Source of the DNA: an uncultured Spartobacteria bacterium
Lineage (GTDB): Bacteria > Verrucomicrobiota > Verrucomicrobiia > Chthoniobacterales > Chthoniobacteraceae
Length of the DNA: 40,980 nucleotides
Reading direction: 5' to 3'
Assembly (NCBI GenBank): GCA_903929475.1
Contig: CAIYUV010000002.1
Coordinates: forward strand, 1-40,980
The position numbers were made by a program, and so were the translations under genes. Positions 8,548 to 17,681 of the stretch are shown here, piece by piece (the stretch's first letter is position 1; the number at the start of each line of letters is the position of its first letter). Under the pieces are notes generated by a model, which made no database searches, was not told the origin of the DNA, and saw nothing but the letters and a program-made list of their open reading frames with translations.

Positions 8548-10149
8548 CTAGTTTCCGTGGGCGAGACAGGCGGCCATGAAGCCTTTGAAGAGCGGGTGCG
8601 GCGCGTTGGGCTTGCTTTGAAACTCGGGGTGATACTGGCAGGCGAGGAACCACGGGTGGTCGCGCAGTTCGATGAGTTCCACGAGTTTTCCATCGGGTGA
8701 GGTGCCTGCGATGACGAAACCCTCGGCTTCCATCCGTTCGCGGTATTCCTGGTTGAATTCGTAGCGGTGGCGGTGGCGTTCGCGGATTTCCACACGCCCG
8801 TAGGTCTTCGCGGCCCTCGTTCCTTCGCGGATGACGGTGGGCCATGTGCCGAGGCGCATCGTGGCACCTTTGCGGCTCACTTTTTTCTGCTCGGGCAACA
8901 AATCAATCACCGGGTGCGGCGACTTCGGATCAAACTCGGTGCTGTTCGCGCCTTCGAGTTTCACGACGTTGCGCGCGAATTCGATGGTGGCGATCTGCAT
9001 ACCGAGACACAGGCCGAGATACGGCGTGTCGCTTTCGCGGGCGAATTGCGCGGCGAGGATTTTTCCCTCGGTGCCGCGTTCGCCGAAACCGCCGGGGACG
9101 AGCACTCCGGCGACATCGTGCAGACGCTCGGGGAGGTTTTCCTTTTCCAAAAACTCGGCGTCCACTTCGATGATGTCGGCCTTGCAATCGAGCGACGCGG
9201 CGGCGTGCGAGATGGATTCGTAGATGCTTTTGTAGGCGTCCTTGTGGTCGAGGTATTTTCCGACGATGGCGATGCGGACGCGCTTTTTCGGATTCACCAT
9301 GCGCTTCACGAAACGCTCCCAGTCGCTCATGTCGGCGGGCGGCGTCTGGATGCCGAGCCGCTGGCAAACGACTTCATCCAGCTTCTCTTTTTGCAACAAA
9401 AGCGGAGCGCGATAAATGGTGTCGTCAATGTCACGTCCTTCGATGACGGCATCGAGCGGGACGTTGCAAAAGACCGAGAGCTTGCGGCGCACATCTTCGT
9501 TGAGCGCGTGCTCGGTGCGGCAGAGGAGCACGTCGGGGTGAAGACCGATTTCACGGAGCTTGGCGATGCTTTGCTGCGAGGGTTTCGTCTTCAATTCACC
9601 TGCGGCCTTGATGAATGGAACGAGCGTAACGTGCATGATGAGCACATTGTCGTCGCCGACTTCCTGGATGAACTGGCGGATCGCCTCGAGGAATGGCAGC
9701 CCTTCGATGTCGCCGACGGTGCCTCCGATTTCGGTGATGAGAACATCGCACGGCTGCTCTTTGCCGAGTTGGTAAATGCGGCGTTTGATTTCGTCGGTGA
9801 CGTGTGGAATCACCTGCACGGTCTTGCCGAGATAATTGCCGGCGCGTTCGTTTTTGATCACGGACTCATACACCTGACCGCTCGATGAGCTATTTGATTT
9901 CGAGAGCAGACAGTTGGTGAAGCGTTCGTAGTGGCCGAGGTCGAGATCGCACTCCGCGCCATCGTCGAGCACATACACTTCGCCGTGCTCGAAGGGATTC
10001 ATCGTGCCGGGATCCACGTTGAGATAAGGATCCAGTTTTTGCATCGTGACCTTGAGTCCGCGATGTTCGAGCAGCGTGCCGAGCGCAGCAGCAGCGAGCC
10101 CTTTACCCAAGGAACTGACAACGCCGCCGGTAACGAAAATGTATTTCAT
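8548..10149 (-). CDS. pyrG: CTP synthase
   Basis: CTP synthase aminates UTP to CTP with ATP and glutamine in the cytoplasm; it is the last step of pyrimidine nucleotide synthesis. The protein has 533 residues, the usual length. The N-terminal synthetase domain (about 1-267) starts MKYIFVTGGVVSSLGKG with the P-loop-like SSLGKG. The C-terminal class I glutamine amidotransferase (about 295-530) has the nucleophile Cys381 in LGLCLGMQ and the partners His507 and Glu509 in QYHPEF. It lies 21 bp downstream of kdsB on the same strand. KdsB consumes CTP, so this order places the CTP supplier next to a user, an arrangement also known from other bacteria with Kdo-containing LPS. Every signature residue I looked for is present. 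Confidence 0.98.
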   Translation of the reverse strand: MKYIFVTGGVVSSLGKGLAAAALGTLLEHRGLKVTMQKLDPYLNVDPGTMNPFEHGEVYVLDDGAECDLDLGHYERFTNCLLSKSNSSSSGQVYESVIKNERAGNYLGKTVQVIPHVTDEIKRRIYQLGKEQPCDVLITEIGGTVGDIEGLPFLEAIRQFIQEVGDDNVLIMHVTLVPFIKAAGELKTKPSQQSIAKLREIGLHPDVLLCRTEHALNEDVRRKLSVFCNVPLDAVIEGRDIDDTIYRAPLLLQKEKLDEVVCQRLGIQTPPADMSDWERFVKRMVNPKKRVRIAIVGKYLDHKDAYKSIYESISHAAASLDCKADIIEVDAEFLEKENLPERLHDVAGVLVPGGFGERGTEGKILAAQFARESDTPYLGLCLGMQIATIEFARNVVKLEGANSTEFDPKSPHPVIDLLPEQKKVSRKGATMRLGTWPTVIREGTRAAKTYGRVEIRERHRHRYEFNQEYRERMEAEGFVIAGTSPDGKLVELIELRDHPWFLACQYHPEFQSKPNAPHPLFKGFMAACLAHGN

Positions 10150-10170
10150 GGTAGTAGGAAAATGGTGGTC

Positions 10171-10920
10171 TTACTTCTTCTTCAATAAAGCTTCCAGCAG
10201 CGGAGTCACGGCTGCGGCATCCGCAGGAGTATCCACACCCACGCTGACGTGTTTCACGGGGACGACACGGATTTTCACGCCGTTTTCGAGCGCGCGGAGT
10301 TGTTCGAGTGATTCGGCCATTTCGAGCAGCGTCGGCTTCCACGCGACGAATTGAAACAACAGTTTCAGCGTGTAGCCGTAAATGCCCTGATGACGCAGGA
10401 AACGCAGGCCGGGCGTTTCATTTCGCACGAAAGGAATCGGCGAGCGGGAGAAATAAAGTGCGTCGCCCGCGCGATCCACGACGACCTTCACGGCGTTGGG
10501 ATTTGTTACATCGTCGCCGGTTTCGAAGACGCTCGCGGAAGTAATCATCGCGATGTCGCGCGACGCAGCCATCGCTTTTGCGAGCTTCGTGATCGTGCCG
10601 GGGTCCACGAGCGGCTCGTCGCCTTGCACGTTGATGGCGTGGGTGAAGCCCTTGAGTTTCTTCGCAACTTCGGCCACGCGATCGGTGCCGCTGCGGCATT
10701 TCTCCGAAGTGAGCGCGACCTCCGCGCCGAAGCCAAACGCAGCTTCGGCAATCCGCATATCCTCCGTGGCGATGATGACGCGCTCGACGCCTTTCGCCTT
10801 CGAGCAACGCTCCCACACATGCTGGATCATCGGCTTTCCAGCGAGGGGGAAGAGCGGCTTCCCGGGAAAGCGGGTTGAAGCAAAACGAGCAGGAATGACG
10901 ACTGCGATCTTAGCTGGCAC
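10171..10920 (-). CDS. kdsB: 3-deoxy-manno-octulosonate cytidylyltransferase (CMP-Kdo synthetase)
   Basis: KdsB activates Kdo with CTP to give CMP-Kdo for lipid A-core assembly, in the cytoplasm. I place the start at GTG 10920 (VPAKIAVVIPARF), which gives 249 residues, the normal family length. An ATG at 10980 would add 20 residues of no family resemblance and extend the overlap with gmhB. Signatures are the nucleotide-binding IPARFASTRFPGKPL, ATEDMRIAEA, and NVQGDEPLVDP, which carries the metal-binding Asp. With the GTG start it overlaps the end of gmhB by 11 bp, and pyrG follows after 21 bp, so the three genes probably form one operon. Its presence implies an LPS outer membrane. Confidence 0.95.
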   Translation of the reverse strand: MPAKIAVVIPARFASTRFPGKPLFPLAGKPMIQHVWERCSKAKGVERVIIATEDMRIAEAAFGFGAEVALTSEKCRSGTDRVAEVAKKLKGFTHAINVQGDEPLVDPGTITKLAKAMAASRDIAMITSASVFETGDDVTNPNAVKVVVDRAGDALYFSRSPIPFVRNETPGLRFLRHQGIYGYTLKLLFQFVAWKPTLLEMAESLEQLRALENGVKIRVVPVKHVSVGVDTPADAAAVTPLLEALLKKK

Positions 10921-11443
10921 CCGAATCTCGTAAGATGAAGTCCACCGCGTCGGCAAGGTCTTTGGCAACAAAGTGTGCATTCCGTTGCTCCGCCTCCGCG
11001 CCGATTCCCGTCAAAACCAGCACCGCCCGCGCTCCCGCCGCGCGCCCCGCAAGCAGGTCGCCCTCGCGATCGCCAATCATCCACGACCGCGACAAATCCA
11101 GCCCGTGCTCCGCCGCCGCCTCGCGCAACATCCCCGCGCCCGGCTTCCGCCGCGCCGTCGCCGTGTCCGGGTGCTCCGGGCAAAAATAAGTCGCATCAAG
11201 CAGCCCCGGCCCGAGCAATTCCACAAGCCGCGCATGAACGCTCTCATACTGCTCCACCGTGAAATGCCCGCGCCCGATCCCGCTCTGGTTCGTCACAATC
11301 ACCAGCCGGAACCCCGCGTCCTTGAGCCGCCGCAGCGCCACCGAAACTCCCGGATACAAGCGCACATGAGCCGGATCGGCAATATAGCCCACGTCCTCCA
11401 TCAACGTCCCATCGCGATCCAAAAATACGGCTGGCTGTTTCAT
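10910..11443 (-). CDS. gmhB: HAD-IIIA phosphatase, probable D-glycero-beta-D-manno-heptose 1,7-bisphosphate 7-phosphatase
   Basis: The 177-residue product is a HAD phosphatase with catalytic Asp9 and Asp11 in FLDRDGT, the TNQSGIGRG motif, and the C-terminal GDREGDLLAG acid motif. It matches GmhB, which removes the 7-phosphate of heptose bisphosphate on the way to ADP-heptose for LPS core. Being upstream of and overlapping kdsB fits that role. The zinc loop is unusual: the first half, CPEHPD, is present, but the following C-x-C pair of the classical enzyme is replaced (TATARRKP), so the usual four-ligand Zn site cannot form. The related histidinol-phosphate phosphatase activity is the main alternative. 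The start codon lies inside one of two 55-bp direct repeats. Confidence 0.85.
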   Translation of the reverse strand: MKQPAVFLDRDGTLMEDVGYIADPAHVRLYPGVSVALRRLKDAGFRLVIVTNQSGIGRGHFTVEQYESVHARLVELLGPGLLDATYFCPEHPDTATARRKPGAGMLREAAAEHGLDLSRSWMIGDREGDLLAGRAAGARAVLVLTGIGAEAEQRNAHFVAKDLADAVDFILRDSGAS

Positions 11444-11489
11444 CAGCGGAAAATTGCGCAGCGTTCACCAATCCGTCGAGCCACTTTCA
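11435..11489. repeat. 55-bp direct repeat, copy 1
   Basis: This copy matches 12338-12392 without gaps at 47 of 55 positions: the first 25 bases and last 16 are identical, with a divergent middle. It covers the first codons of gmhB and its upstream sequence. The pair flanks the putative cysteine peptidase gene. Confidence 0.9.
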
Positions 11490-11494
11490 AGGCA

Positions 11495-12232
11495 TCATCG
11501 TGCGCTCGCAGTCACCCACTTTTTGCCAGACAGCCAGCCGAGCACGAAACTCTTGTCCTCGGTCAGGAAAGCCACCTGCCGATATTTGGAGTGCAGCAAA
11601 TAAGCGGATTCTCCCGCCTTTTCCACCAATACATATTGCGCTGATTTTCCGTAGGCCGAATGGACGAACCAAAGCTCTGTCCCGTCATTCACGAGATAGC
11701 CTGTGTGAAAATCCAGACCCACCAGATAGACCCCGGGCTGATGCTTGCGACACGCACTCACGAACGCATCCAGCGGCTCCTCACTGCGACTACGGATGAA
11801 CTCACGCGTCGTCATCGTCTTCGCGATGATTTCCGAGGCTTGCTGCCCAAGTCTGGATCGCTCGACATCGAAACCCGCGTCCCGCAGCAGCGTCGTGACA
11901 AAATATCCGCAGGCGATTTTTCCTTCGCGCGGCTTCTGCGTGATGCCATTGAAATCCCATCCCGTCCCCATCCATTGCGCGGCCAGCTCCACGAAGCTCC
12001 GGCAATAAAGCAGCCGTGCATCAGCAAGCAATTTCACGGACTCTCCCTGCCTGCGCAACCTTTCACCCGTCTCATCTCGGGCTGCCGCAATTTTCGCCAC
12101 CAATGCAGGATAATCAACCGCAGTAGGTGCCGTCAGCGGGGGCGGTTCGAAAGCTCGCGCAACGGGTGCCGCCTCCTCACTAAAAACAGAGGGGACGAAC
12201 AACAGAAATGTCAGCAGAATGAGGCGTTTCAT
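11495..12232 (-). CDS. Secreted putative papain-fold/NlpC-P60-like cysteine peptidase
   Basis: The product has 245 residues with a clear signal peptide (MKRLILLTFLLFVPSVFS, cleavage after FS-E or nearby). The mature protein holds a candidate catalytic Cys108 in G-K-I-A-C-G-Y-F at the start of a helix, as in papain-like and NlpC/P60 enzymes, with candidate partners His176 (LDFHTGYLV) and His191 (FVHSAYG). W88 and W92 precede the Cys. I do not recognise the family by name; function is inferred from this Cys-helix-His layout and from export. It would act in the periplasm or outside, perhaps on peptide or peptidoglycan bonds. It is the only gene between two 55-bp direct repeats, which suggests it entered by duplication or insertion beside gmhB. 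Confidence 0.65.
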   Translation of the reverse strand: MKRLILLTFLLFVPSVFSEEAAPVARAFEPPPLTAPTAVDYPALVAKIAAARDETGERLRRQGESVKLLADARLLYCRSFVELAAQWMGTGWDFNGITQKPREGKIACGYFVTTLLRDAGFDVERSRLGQQASEIIAKTMTTREFIRSRSEEPLDAFVSACRKHQPGVYLVGLDFHTGYLVNDGTELWFVHSAYGKSAQYVLVEKAGESAYLLHSKYRQVAFLTEDKSFVLGWLSGKKWVTASAR

Positions 12233-12337
12233 AATATGGATGTTTGGTGAGTGAAAACAGGGCGAGCGTTACCAGCCTACTTCGACATGCCTAAGAATAC
12301 GGAAGATAAGGCGAAATCTTTCCGAGGCTTTCAGCTT

Positions 12338-12392
12338 CTGTTTCATCAGCGGAAAATTGCGCGGCGCATGCCATCGCGTCGAGCCACTTTCA
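12338..12392. repeat. 55-bp direct repeat, copy 2
   Basis: This is the second copy of the repeat at 11435-11489, 903 bp away and in the same orientation. On the minus strand it still carries the ATG-AAA-CAG start of gmhB, but the frame that follows is unrelated and short, so it is a relic of a gene start. It lies upstream of the terC-family gene. Confidence 0.85.
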
Positions 12393-12429
12393 CTTTACAC
12401 AGTGCCGCGCTTCGCAATCCTCCGCGCCC

Positions 12430-13329
<900 letters not shown>

Positions 13330-13846
13330 GCAGGAACACTCGTCGCTGCTGATTTTCCGCGTAAAACGAATAGGAAGGCAGGAAACGGACTGTATTTAAA
13401 ATACTGGAGCACGGTTGGTGTGGCAGGACATTTTTGTTTTTCACCACAATGAAACCAAGGAAACGATTGTGTCCGTCTAGTTTCAGCAAAGGAAATGGGT
13501 GAAGGAGGAGGAAAGCCTAATGGATCCATGAAGGTGACTTGTGCCATCTGTCCCGAAGTAAGGCACGTTGCATCAGTTCCGAAAAATATCTGATCCGTGC
13601 TGCCGCCGAATTGCGTGCCGCTCCAGTTGGTGATGCTGAGCGCACCGTTTTAGATGGAGGTCTTTCCGGTGAACATGTTGGCATCGCATAATGTCTGGGT
13701 GCCCGCGCCGGTCTTCGTCAGGATTGTGGCGTTCTCATTGGTGCCGCTGTTGCGATCGCACGGCTCCGGTGGCCAGTGCGGCAAAAAAAGATCATTTCGC
13801 TGGGGACCGATGTGTTTGACAATCAAGTGCCTGAGGCTCAAAAATT
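13330..13846. other. Intergenic region with gene remnant
   Basis: This 517-bp gap contains the remnant of a beta-strand repeat protein (listed separately) and a small perfect palindrome, GTATTT-A-AAATAC, at about 13391-13404. Nothing else is recognisable; no promoter for the sulfotransferase gene is obvious. Confidence 0.5.
13510..13841 (-). pseudogene. Remnant of a beta-strand-repeat (PATR) surface protein, C-terminal module
   Basis: The minus strand encodes TILTKTGAGTQTL, a beta-strand repeat as in the giant gene at the window start, then an in-frame TAA (13650-13652). The same frame continues with GALSITNWSGTQFGG, TDQIFFGTDAT and QVTFMDPLGFPP. Those phrases belong to the C-terminal module that normally precedes the anchor of such proteins. 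Upstream of about 13765 the similarity ends. No start, signal peptide or anchor remains, so this is a fragment of a lost paralogue. The exact limits are approximate. Confidence 0.75.
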
Positions 13847-15430
13847 ATGGCTCGGGATCGCCACGAATTTGGTCCCGCTTCAATGGACACTCCGGTTCAC
13901 CCACTTCCAGTCGAAAGCCTTCCGCAACTGATCCATGATGCGATGGCTGCGGAGCAGCAACGGGACTTTGATCGATCGATAGAATTATTTGAGCGCGCGC
14001 ACCAACTGGACAAGACCAACGTCGATGTCCTGCTGCATCTGGGACTTGGCCACGGCTGGCGTTGCGACTATCCGGCAGCCGATTGTTATTTTGAAAAAGC
14101 GGTGCATACCGCCGTCAACACATCCTGGGCGCTTTTACAGGCGGGCTGGGGCTGCGTGATTTTTGAAAATTTTGAGATGGCGGATCGATTCCTCCGTCGC
14201 GCTGCCACACGGGGTGACTGTTCTCCGGAAGTCTTCGTGCATCTGGCGGAAATTTGTGAGCGGCGGCATCGCCCGGAGGAGGGGCTTGATCTGATCGAAA
14301 CCGCCCTGAAGAAAAGTCCATGGCCAAGGGCCATCCCAGTGCAAGCGCGTCTCCTCAGGCATCGCGGCAAAGCAGATGAAGCCGAAACAATTCTTCGCTC
14401 CTTCCTGCGCGGAAGCGGATACGACCCGTGGGTGGGCGCTCAGGCTTGGTATGAATTGGGCGCAATTCTGGACCGCAAGGGGGACTACGAGGCTGCGATG
14501 AACGCTATTTTGCAGGCAAAATCGCTTTTGCTCCCGGCAGCTAAACCCCTGTTCCCCCTGTTGCGACAGGCGCAGGCGCAAATCCAAGGCTCGCTCACCG
14601 GCATCAGCGCGGAGGACATATGGCGCTGGCTGGGCGATTCCGACAAACTCCAGCCTGCACGGCGTCTGGCGCTGCTGGGTGGTCATCCACGCTCGGGGAC
14701 GACGTTGCTGGAGCAGGTTCTCGATGCCCATCCAGCCATCTCCACTGCGGAAGAAACGACCATTTTCGAGGATGAGATATGCTGGCCATTCTTGAAAAAG
14801 CATGGACAAGGAATCCCGCTCATCACCGCACTGGATTCCCTCGCACCGGACGCGATAAACCAGATGAGGGAACGATTTTTCCGCTGCAACGAATTGTTCC
14901 TGGGGCGAAGCCTGCAGGATCGCCTGCTGATCGAGAAAAATCCGGCCTTGAACGCAATGCTTCCCGTGATGCTTCGCATTTTTCCGGAAATTCGATTCCT
15001 GTTCACCCTCCGCGATCCGCGCGACGTCTGCCTGAGTTGCTTCATGCAACCTTTGTCGATGAACCCGATCAGTTCGAGCTTTCTCACCCTGGAAGGCACG
15101 GTCGGGCAGTATGCCACCGTGATGGGCTTCTGGCGCTCTTTCCTGCCGCTGATTCCCGATTCGCATCTGGTGGTGCGCTATGAAGATTTGGTGACAGACC
15201 TCGAAACCGTCAGCCGCCGCGTGCTCCAATTTCTGGGCCTGGAATGGGACGCCGAGGTGCTGCGCTTCGCCGAACACGCGCAAAAAAAGCTGGTGCGTTC
15301 ACCCTCGTTCGCGGAGGTGGCAAAACCACTGTTCCAGAGCGCCGTGGGTCGCTGGAGGAACTACGAAAAATATCTCGCTCCACACTTGGAAAAGCTCGCG
15401 CCGTTTGCAAAAACCTTCGGCTACGAGTGA
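13847..15430 (+). CDS. TPR-domain sulfotransferase
   Basis: The N-terminal half (about 15-260 of 527) consists of helical tetratricopeptide-type repeats, for example ELFERAHQLDKTNVDVLLHLG. The C-terminal half (about 270-525) is a PAPS-dependent sulfotransferase: the 5'-phosphosulfate loop GGHPRSGTTLLEQ at residues 278-290 and the 3'-phosphate motif TLRDPRDVCLS. It would transfer sulfate from PAPS to a peptide or sugar acceptor held by the TPR part. There is no signal peptide, so it is cytoplasmic. ATG 13847 gives the longest product; ATG 13883 is an equally plausible start, as neither has a clear ribosome site. It starts six bases from the end of the repeat-protein remnant and may have served that protein, which is inference. 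Confidence 0.85.
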   Translation: MARDRHEFGPASMDTPVHPLPVESLPQLIHDAMAAEQQRDFDRSIELFERAHQLDKTNVDVLLHLGLGHGWRCDYPAADCYFEKAVHTAVNTSWALLQAGWGCVIFENFEMADRFLRRAATRGDCSPEVFVHLAEICERRHRPEEGLDLIETALKKSPWPRAIPVQARLLRHRGKADEAETILRSFLRGSGYDPWVGAQAWYELGAILDRKGDYEAAMNAILQAKSLLLPAAKPLFPLLRQAQAQIQGSLTGISAEDIWRWLGDSDKLQPARRLALLGGHPRSGTTLLEQVLDAHPAISTAEETTIFEDEICWPFLKKHGQGIPLITALDSLAPDAINQMRERFFRCNELFLGRSLQDRLLIEKNPALNAMLPVMLRIFPEIRFLFTLRDPRDVCLSCFMQPLSMNPISSSFLTLEGTVGQYATVMGFWRSFLPLIPDSHLVVRYEDLVTDLETVSRRVLQFLGLEWDAEVLRFAEHAQKKLVRSPSFAEVAKPLFQSAVGRWRNYEKYLAPHLEKLAPFAKTFGYE

Positions 15431-15624
15431 GAGAGATTCTCCCGTAACCCCGATTCCTGCGCCGCCGGTGCCGCGATTTCCAGGCGCGGGAGCAGGTCTG
15501 CGAGGATTTGTGTGGTGTAATGCTCGACGCTGAACTCCGCCGTCCGCATCATGCTCGATGCCTCGGGGCCTCCCTCCAACCTAGGAACGGCTTCCTCCGC
15601 GCGCTTGTGACGAAACCGTAGTGG
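15421..15624 (-). pseudogene. Short decayed coding remnant
   Basis: On the minus strand an open stretch reads EASSMMRTAEFSVEHYTTQ and then ILADLLPRLEIAAPAAQ, stopping at TAG 15421-15423, which overlaps the end of the sulfotransferase gene. It has the codon feel of a real C-terminus (helical, balanced composition) but is only about 45-65 residues, with no convincing start. I do not recognise the family; it may be a truncated transferase. The rest of the 194-bp gap shows nothing else. Confidence 0.3.
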
Positions 15625-16608
15625 TTACTGCTTCACCGCGTTCTTACATGCGCCTGTCTTTTCCCATTCAGCGATGTTTCCAATCGTCGTTGCCGCGATG
15701 TTCTTCAGCGCCTCGCGCGTGAAAAACGCCTGGTGTCCGGTAATGATCACATTCGGGAACGTGAGCAGGCGCGAGAAGATGTCGTCGGGGATGATTTTGT
15801 CCGACAAATCCTCAAAGAATAAATCGCCCTCCTCTTCATAAACATCCAGACCCAGCGCTCCGACTTTGCCACTCTTCAGCGATTCGATGACGGCGCGCGT
15901 ATCGAGCAACGCACCCCGGCTGGTGTTGATGATCATCACGCCGTCCTTCATCCCGGCGAGCACTCCGGCGCTGATGAGATGGTGGTTTTTCGGCGTGAGC
16001 GGGCAGTGCAGGCTTATTATGTCCGCCCGTTGGTAAATTTCATCGAGTGTCGTGTATTTCGCGCCCGCTGGCAGCGGCGAATGCGTGGGGTCGTAGCAAA
16101 GAACTTCGCAGCCAAAGCCGCACATGATGCCCGCAAAGACTGCGCCGATGCGCCCGGTGCCGACGACGCCGACGGTGCGCCCGTGGAGGTCAAAGCCGAG
16201 TAGTCCTTCGAGGGAGAAATTTCCTTCGCGCACGCGGTTGTAGGCGCGGTGGAGCTTGCGGTTGAGCGCGAGGATGAGTGCGACGGCGTGTTCCGCGACT
16301 GCATAGGGCGAATACGCGGGCACACGCACAACGCCGATGCCCAGACGCGCGGCGGCGGCGGTGTCCACGTTGTTGAATCCGGCGCAACGCAGCGCGACGA
16401 GCCTCACGCCGAAGGCGCCGATGGTTTCGAGCACGGATGCGTCGAGCGTGTCGTTCACGAAGACGCACACGGCGTCGAAACCCGCGGCAAGGGAGGCAGT
16501 CTCCGCATCGAGATGCGGCGCGAGGAAGCGGAGGGTGTGCGCCCCGGCATTCGCGGCTTCGAGGAATTCACAGTCATAGCGCTTTGCGGAGAAGACGGCG
16601 ATTTTCAT
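15625..16608 (-). CDS. ldhA: D-lactate dehydrogenase-type 2-hydroxyacid dehydrogenase
   Basis: This 327-residue NAD-dependent dehydrogenase of the D-isomer-specific 2-hydroxyacid family interconverts pyruvate and D-lactate. The Rossmann motif G150-T-G-R-I-G155 is followed by Asp173, which favours NADH. The catalytic set is Arg231 (TSRGALLDT), Glu260 (YEEEGDLF) and His292 (TGHQAFFT). The long [17 protein letters not shown] segment is typical of fermentative LdhA. Its ATG overlaps the rsmH stop by 4 bp (ATGA), so translation is probably coupled. This suggests a capacity for fermentation under low oxygen. Other D-2-hydroxyacids are possible substrates. Confidence 0.93.
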   Translation of the reverse strand: MKIAVFSAKRYDCEFLEAANAGAHTLRFLAPHLDAETASLAAGFDAVCVFVNDTLDASVLETIGAFGVRLVALRCAGFNNVDTAAAARLGIGVVRVPAYSPYAVAEHAVALILALNRKLHRAYNRVREGNFSLEGLLGFDLHGRTVGVVGTGRIGAVFAGIMCGFGCEVLCYDPTHSPLPAGAKYTTLDEIYQRADIISLHCPLTPKNHHLISAGVLAGMKDGVMIINTSRGALLDTRAVIESLKSGKVGALGLDVYEEEGDLFFEDLSDKIIPDDIFSRLLTFPNVIITGHQAFFTREALKNIAATTIGNIAEWEKTGACKNAVKQ

Positions 16609-17681
16609 GCACCTGTGATAGCGGAAGCCGCGCGCACCGCCCAGCGCAACTTCGCCGGGGCGCTGCGGGGATTTGCCCGGCGCTCGGCGGCGGAGACCCG
16701 GATCACCTCGTCATTCACTTCGGAAAACAGACCCACTTGCAGCGCCGTCTTGAACGCGTGTTTCACGCGGCGATCCTCGCCGGAGTGGAACGTGAGCACG
16801 GCAATGCGTCCGCCCGCTTTCAGGCAATGCGGCAAATTCCGCAGGAACGCATCGAGCACTCCAAACTCGTCATTCACCACGATGCGGATCGCTTGAAAAA
16901 CACGGCGCACGCTCGTTTCAATTTCCTCCTCGTCCATCCGCTTTGCCGCCGTGGATGCGACGTTCCGCAATGCACTGCGGATACACGTCGCAAGTTGCGT
17001 CGTGCTTTCAAATGCCTTCGCAGTTCGGGCGCGCACCATCGCAGCGGCGAGGAGTTCCGCGTGTGGCTCGTCGCCATTTTCCGAGAGCCACGCAGCTAGC
17101 TCCTGTTCATTCACCTTCGCCAGCAGCGCACTCGCGGGCACGCCGCGCTGGGGATTCATCCGCATGTCGAGAGGAGCGTCTGTTTTGAACGTGAACCCGC
17201 GTGCGGGGTCGTCAATCTGCATCGAGGACAGGCCGAGATCGGCGAAGATCGCATCCGCGCCGCCCAGCTCCGCGAGCACCGCAGCCAGCCCCGCGAAATT
17301 CGTGCGTCGCACTACGAGCGATTCGTCGGGAAAGCCGAGCGCGCGCAGACGGGTCTCGGTCTTTGGAAGTTCGATGGGGTCTTGATCGAGCGCGATGAGC
17401 CGTCCGTCCGGTTGCACAACGGCGAGGAGTTGTTCGGCATGACCGCCGTAGCCGAGCGTGCAATCCACCGCAGTCTCGCCGGGTTGCACACGCAACACGT
17501 CGAGAATTTCGCGCACCATGATCGGCCTGTGCGTGCCAGCGGGCGTCTTGCCGCTGGCGAGCACCTTCGCCACGTCGGCGGCATAGCGCGCCGGGTCGCG
17601 CTCCTTGTATTTCTCGTGAAAGGCGCGCGGATTTTTCCCTGCGTAGCGCGGGCGGCGTTTGGGTTTTTCGGGATCGCTCAC
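16605..17681 (-). CDS. rsmH: 16S rRNA (cytosine-1402-N4)-methyltransferase
   Basis: RsmH methylates C1402 in the ribosomal decoding centre using SAM. The 358-residue protein has the SAM loop [12 protein letters not shown], the [13 protein letters not shown] motif, the hallmark APLDMRM, and [15 protein letters not shown] near the C-terminus. About 50 basic, hydrophilic residues precede the usual start at [11 protein letters not shown], a longer N-terminus than in most bacteria. The gene is not in a division and cell-wall cluster here. It sits between an SGNH hydrolase and ldhA with 4-bp overlaps on both sides. Confidence 0.96.
   Translation of the reverse strand: MSDPEKPKRRPRYAGKNPRAFHEKYKERDPARYAADVAKVLASGKTPAGTHRPIMVREILDVLRVQPGETAVDCTLGYGGHAEQLLAVVQPDGRLIALDQDPIELPKTETRLRALGFPDESLVVRRTNFAGLAAVLAELGGADAIFADLGLSSMQIDDPARGFTFKTDAPLDMRMNPQRGVPASALLAKVNEQELAAWLSENGDEPHAELLAAAMVRARTAKAFESTTQLATCIRSALRNVASTAAKRMDEEEIETSVRRVFQAIRIVVNDEFGVLDAFLRNLPHCLKAGGRIAVLTFHSGEDRRVKHAFKTALQVGLFSEVNDEVIRVSAAERRANPRSAPAKLRWAVRAASAITGA

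Noticed and set aside
8767-9888. 373-codon plus-strand frame.
   Set aside because: It is antisense to pyrG, whose every motif is intact; the frame is a GC-driven shadow.
14135-15283. 382-codon minus-strand frame.
   Set aside because: Antisense to the TPR-sulfotransferase, which has PAPS-binding motifs.
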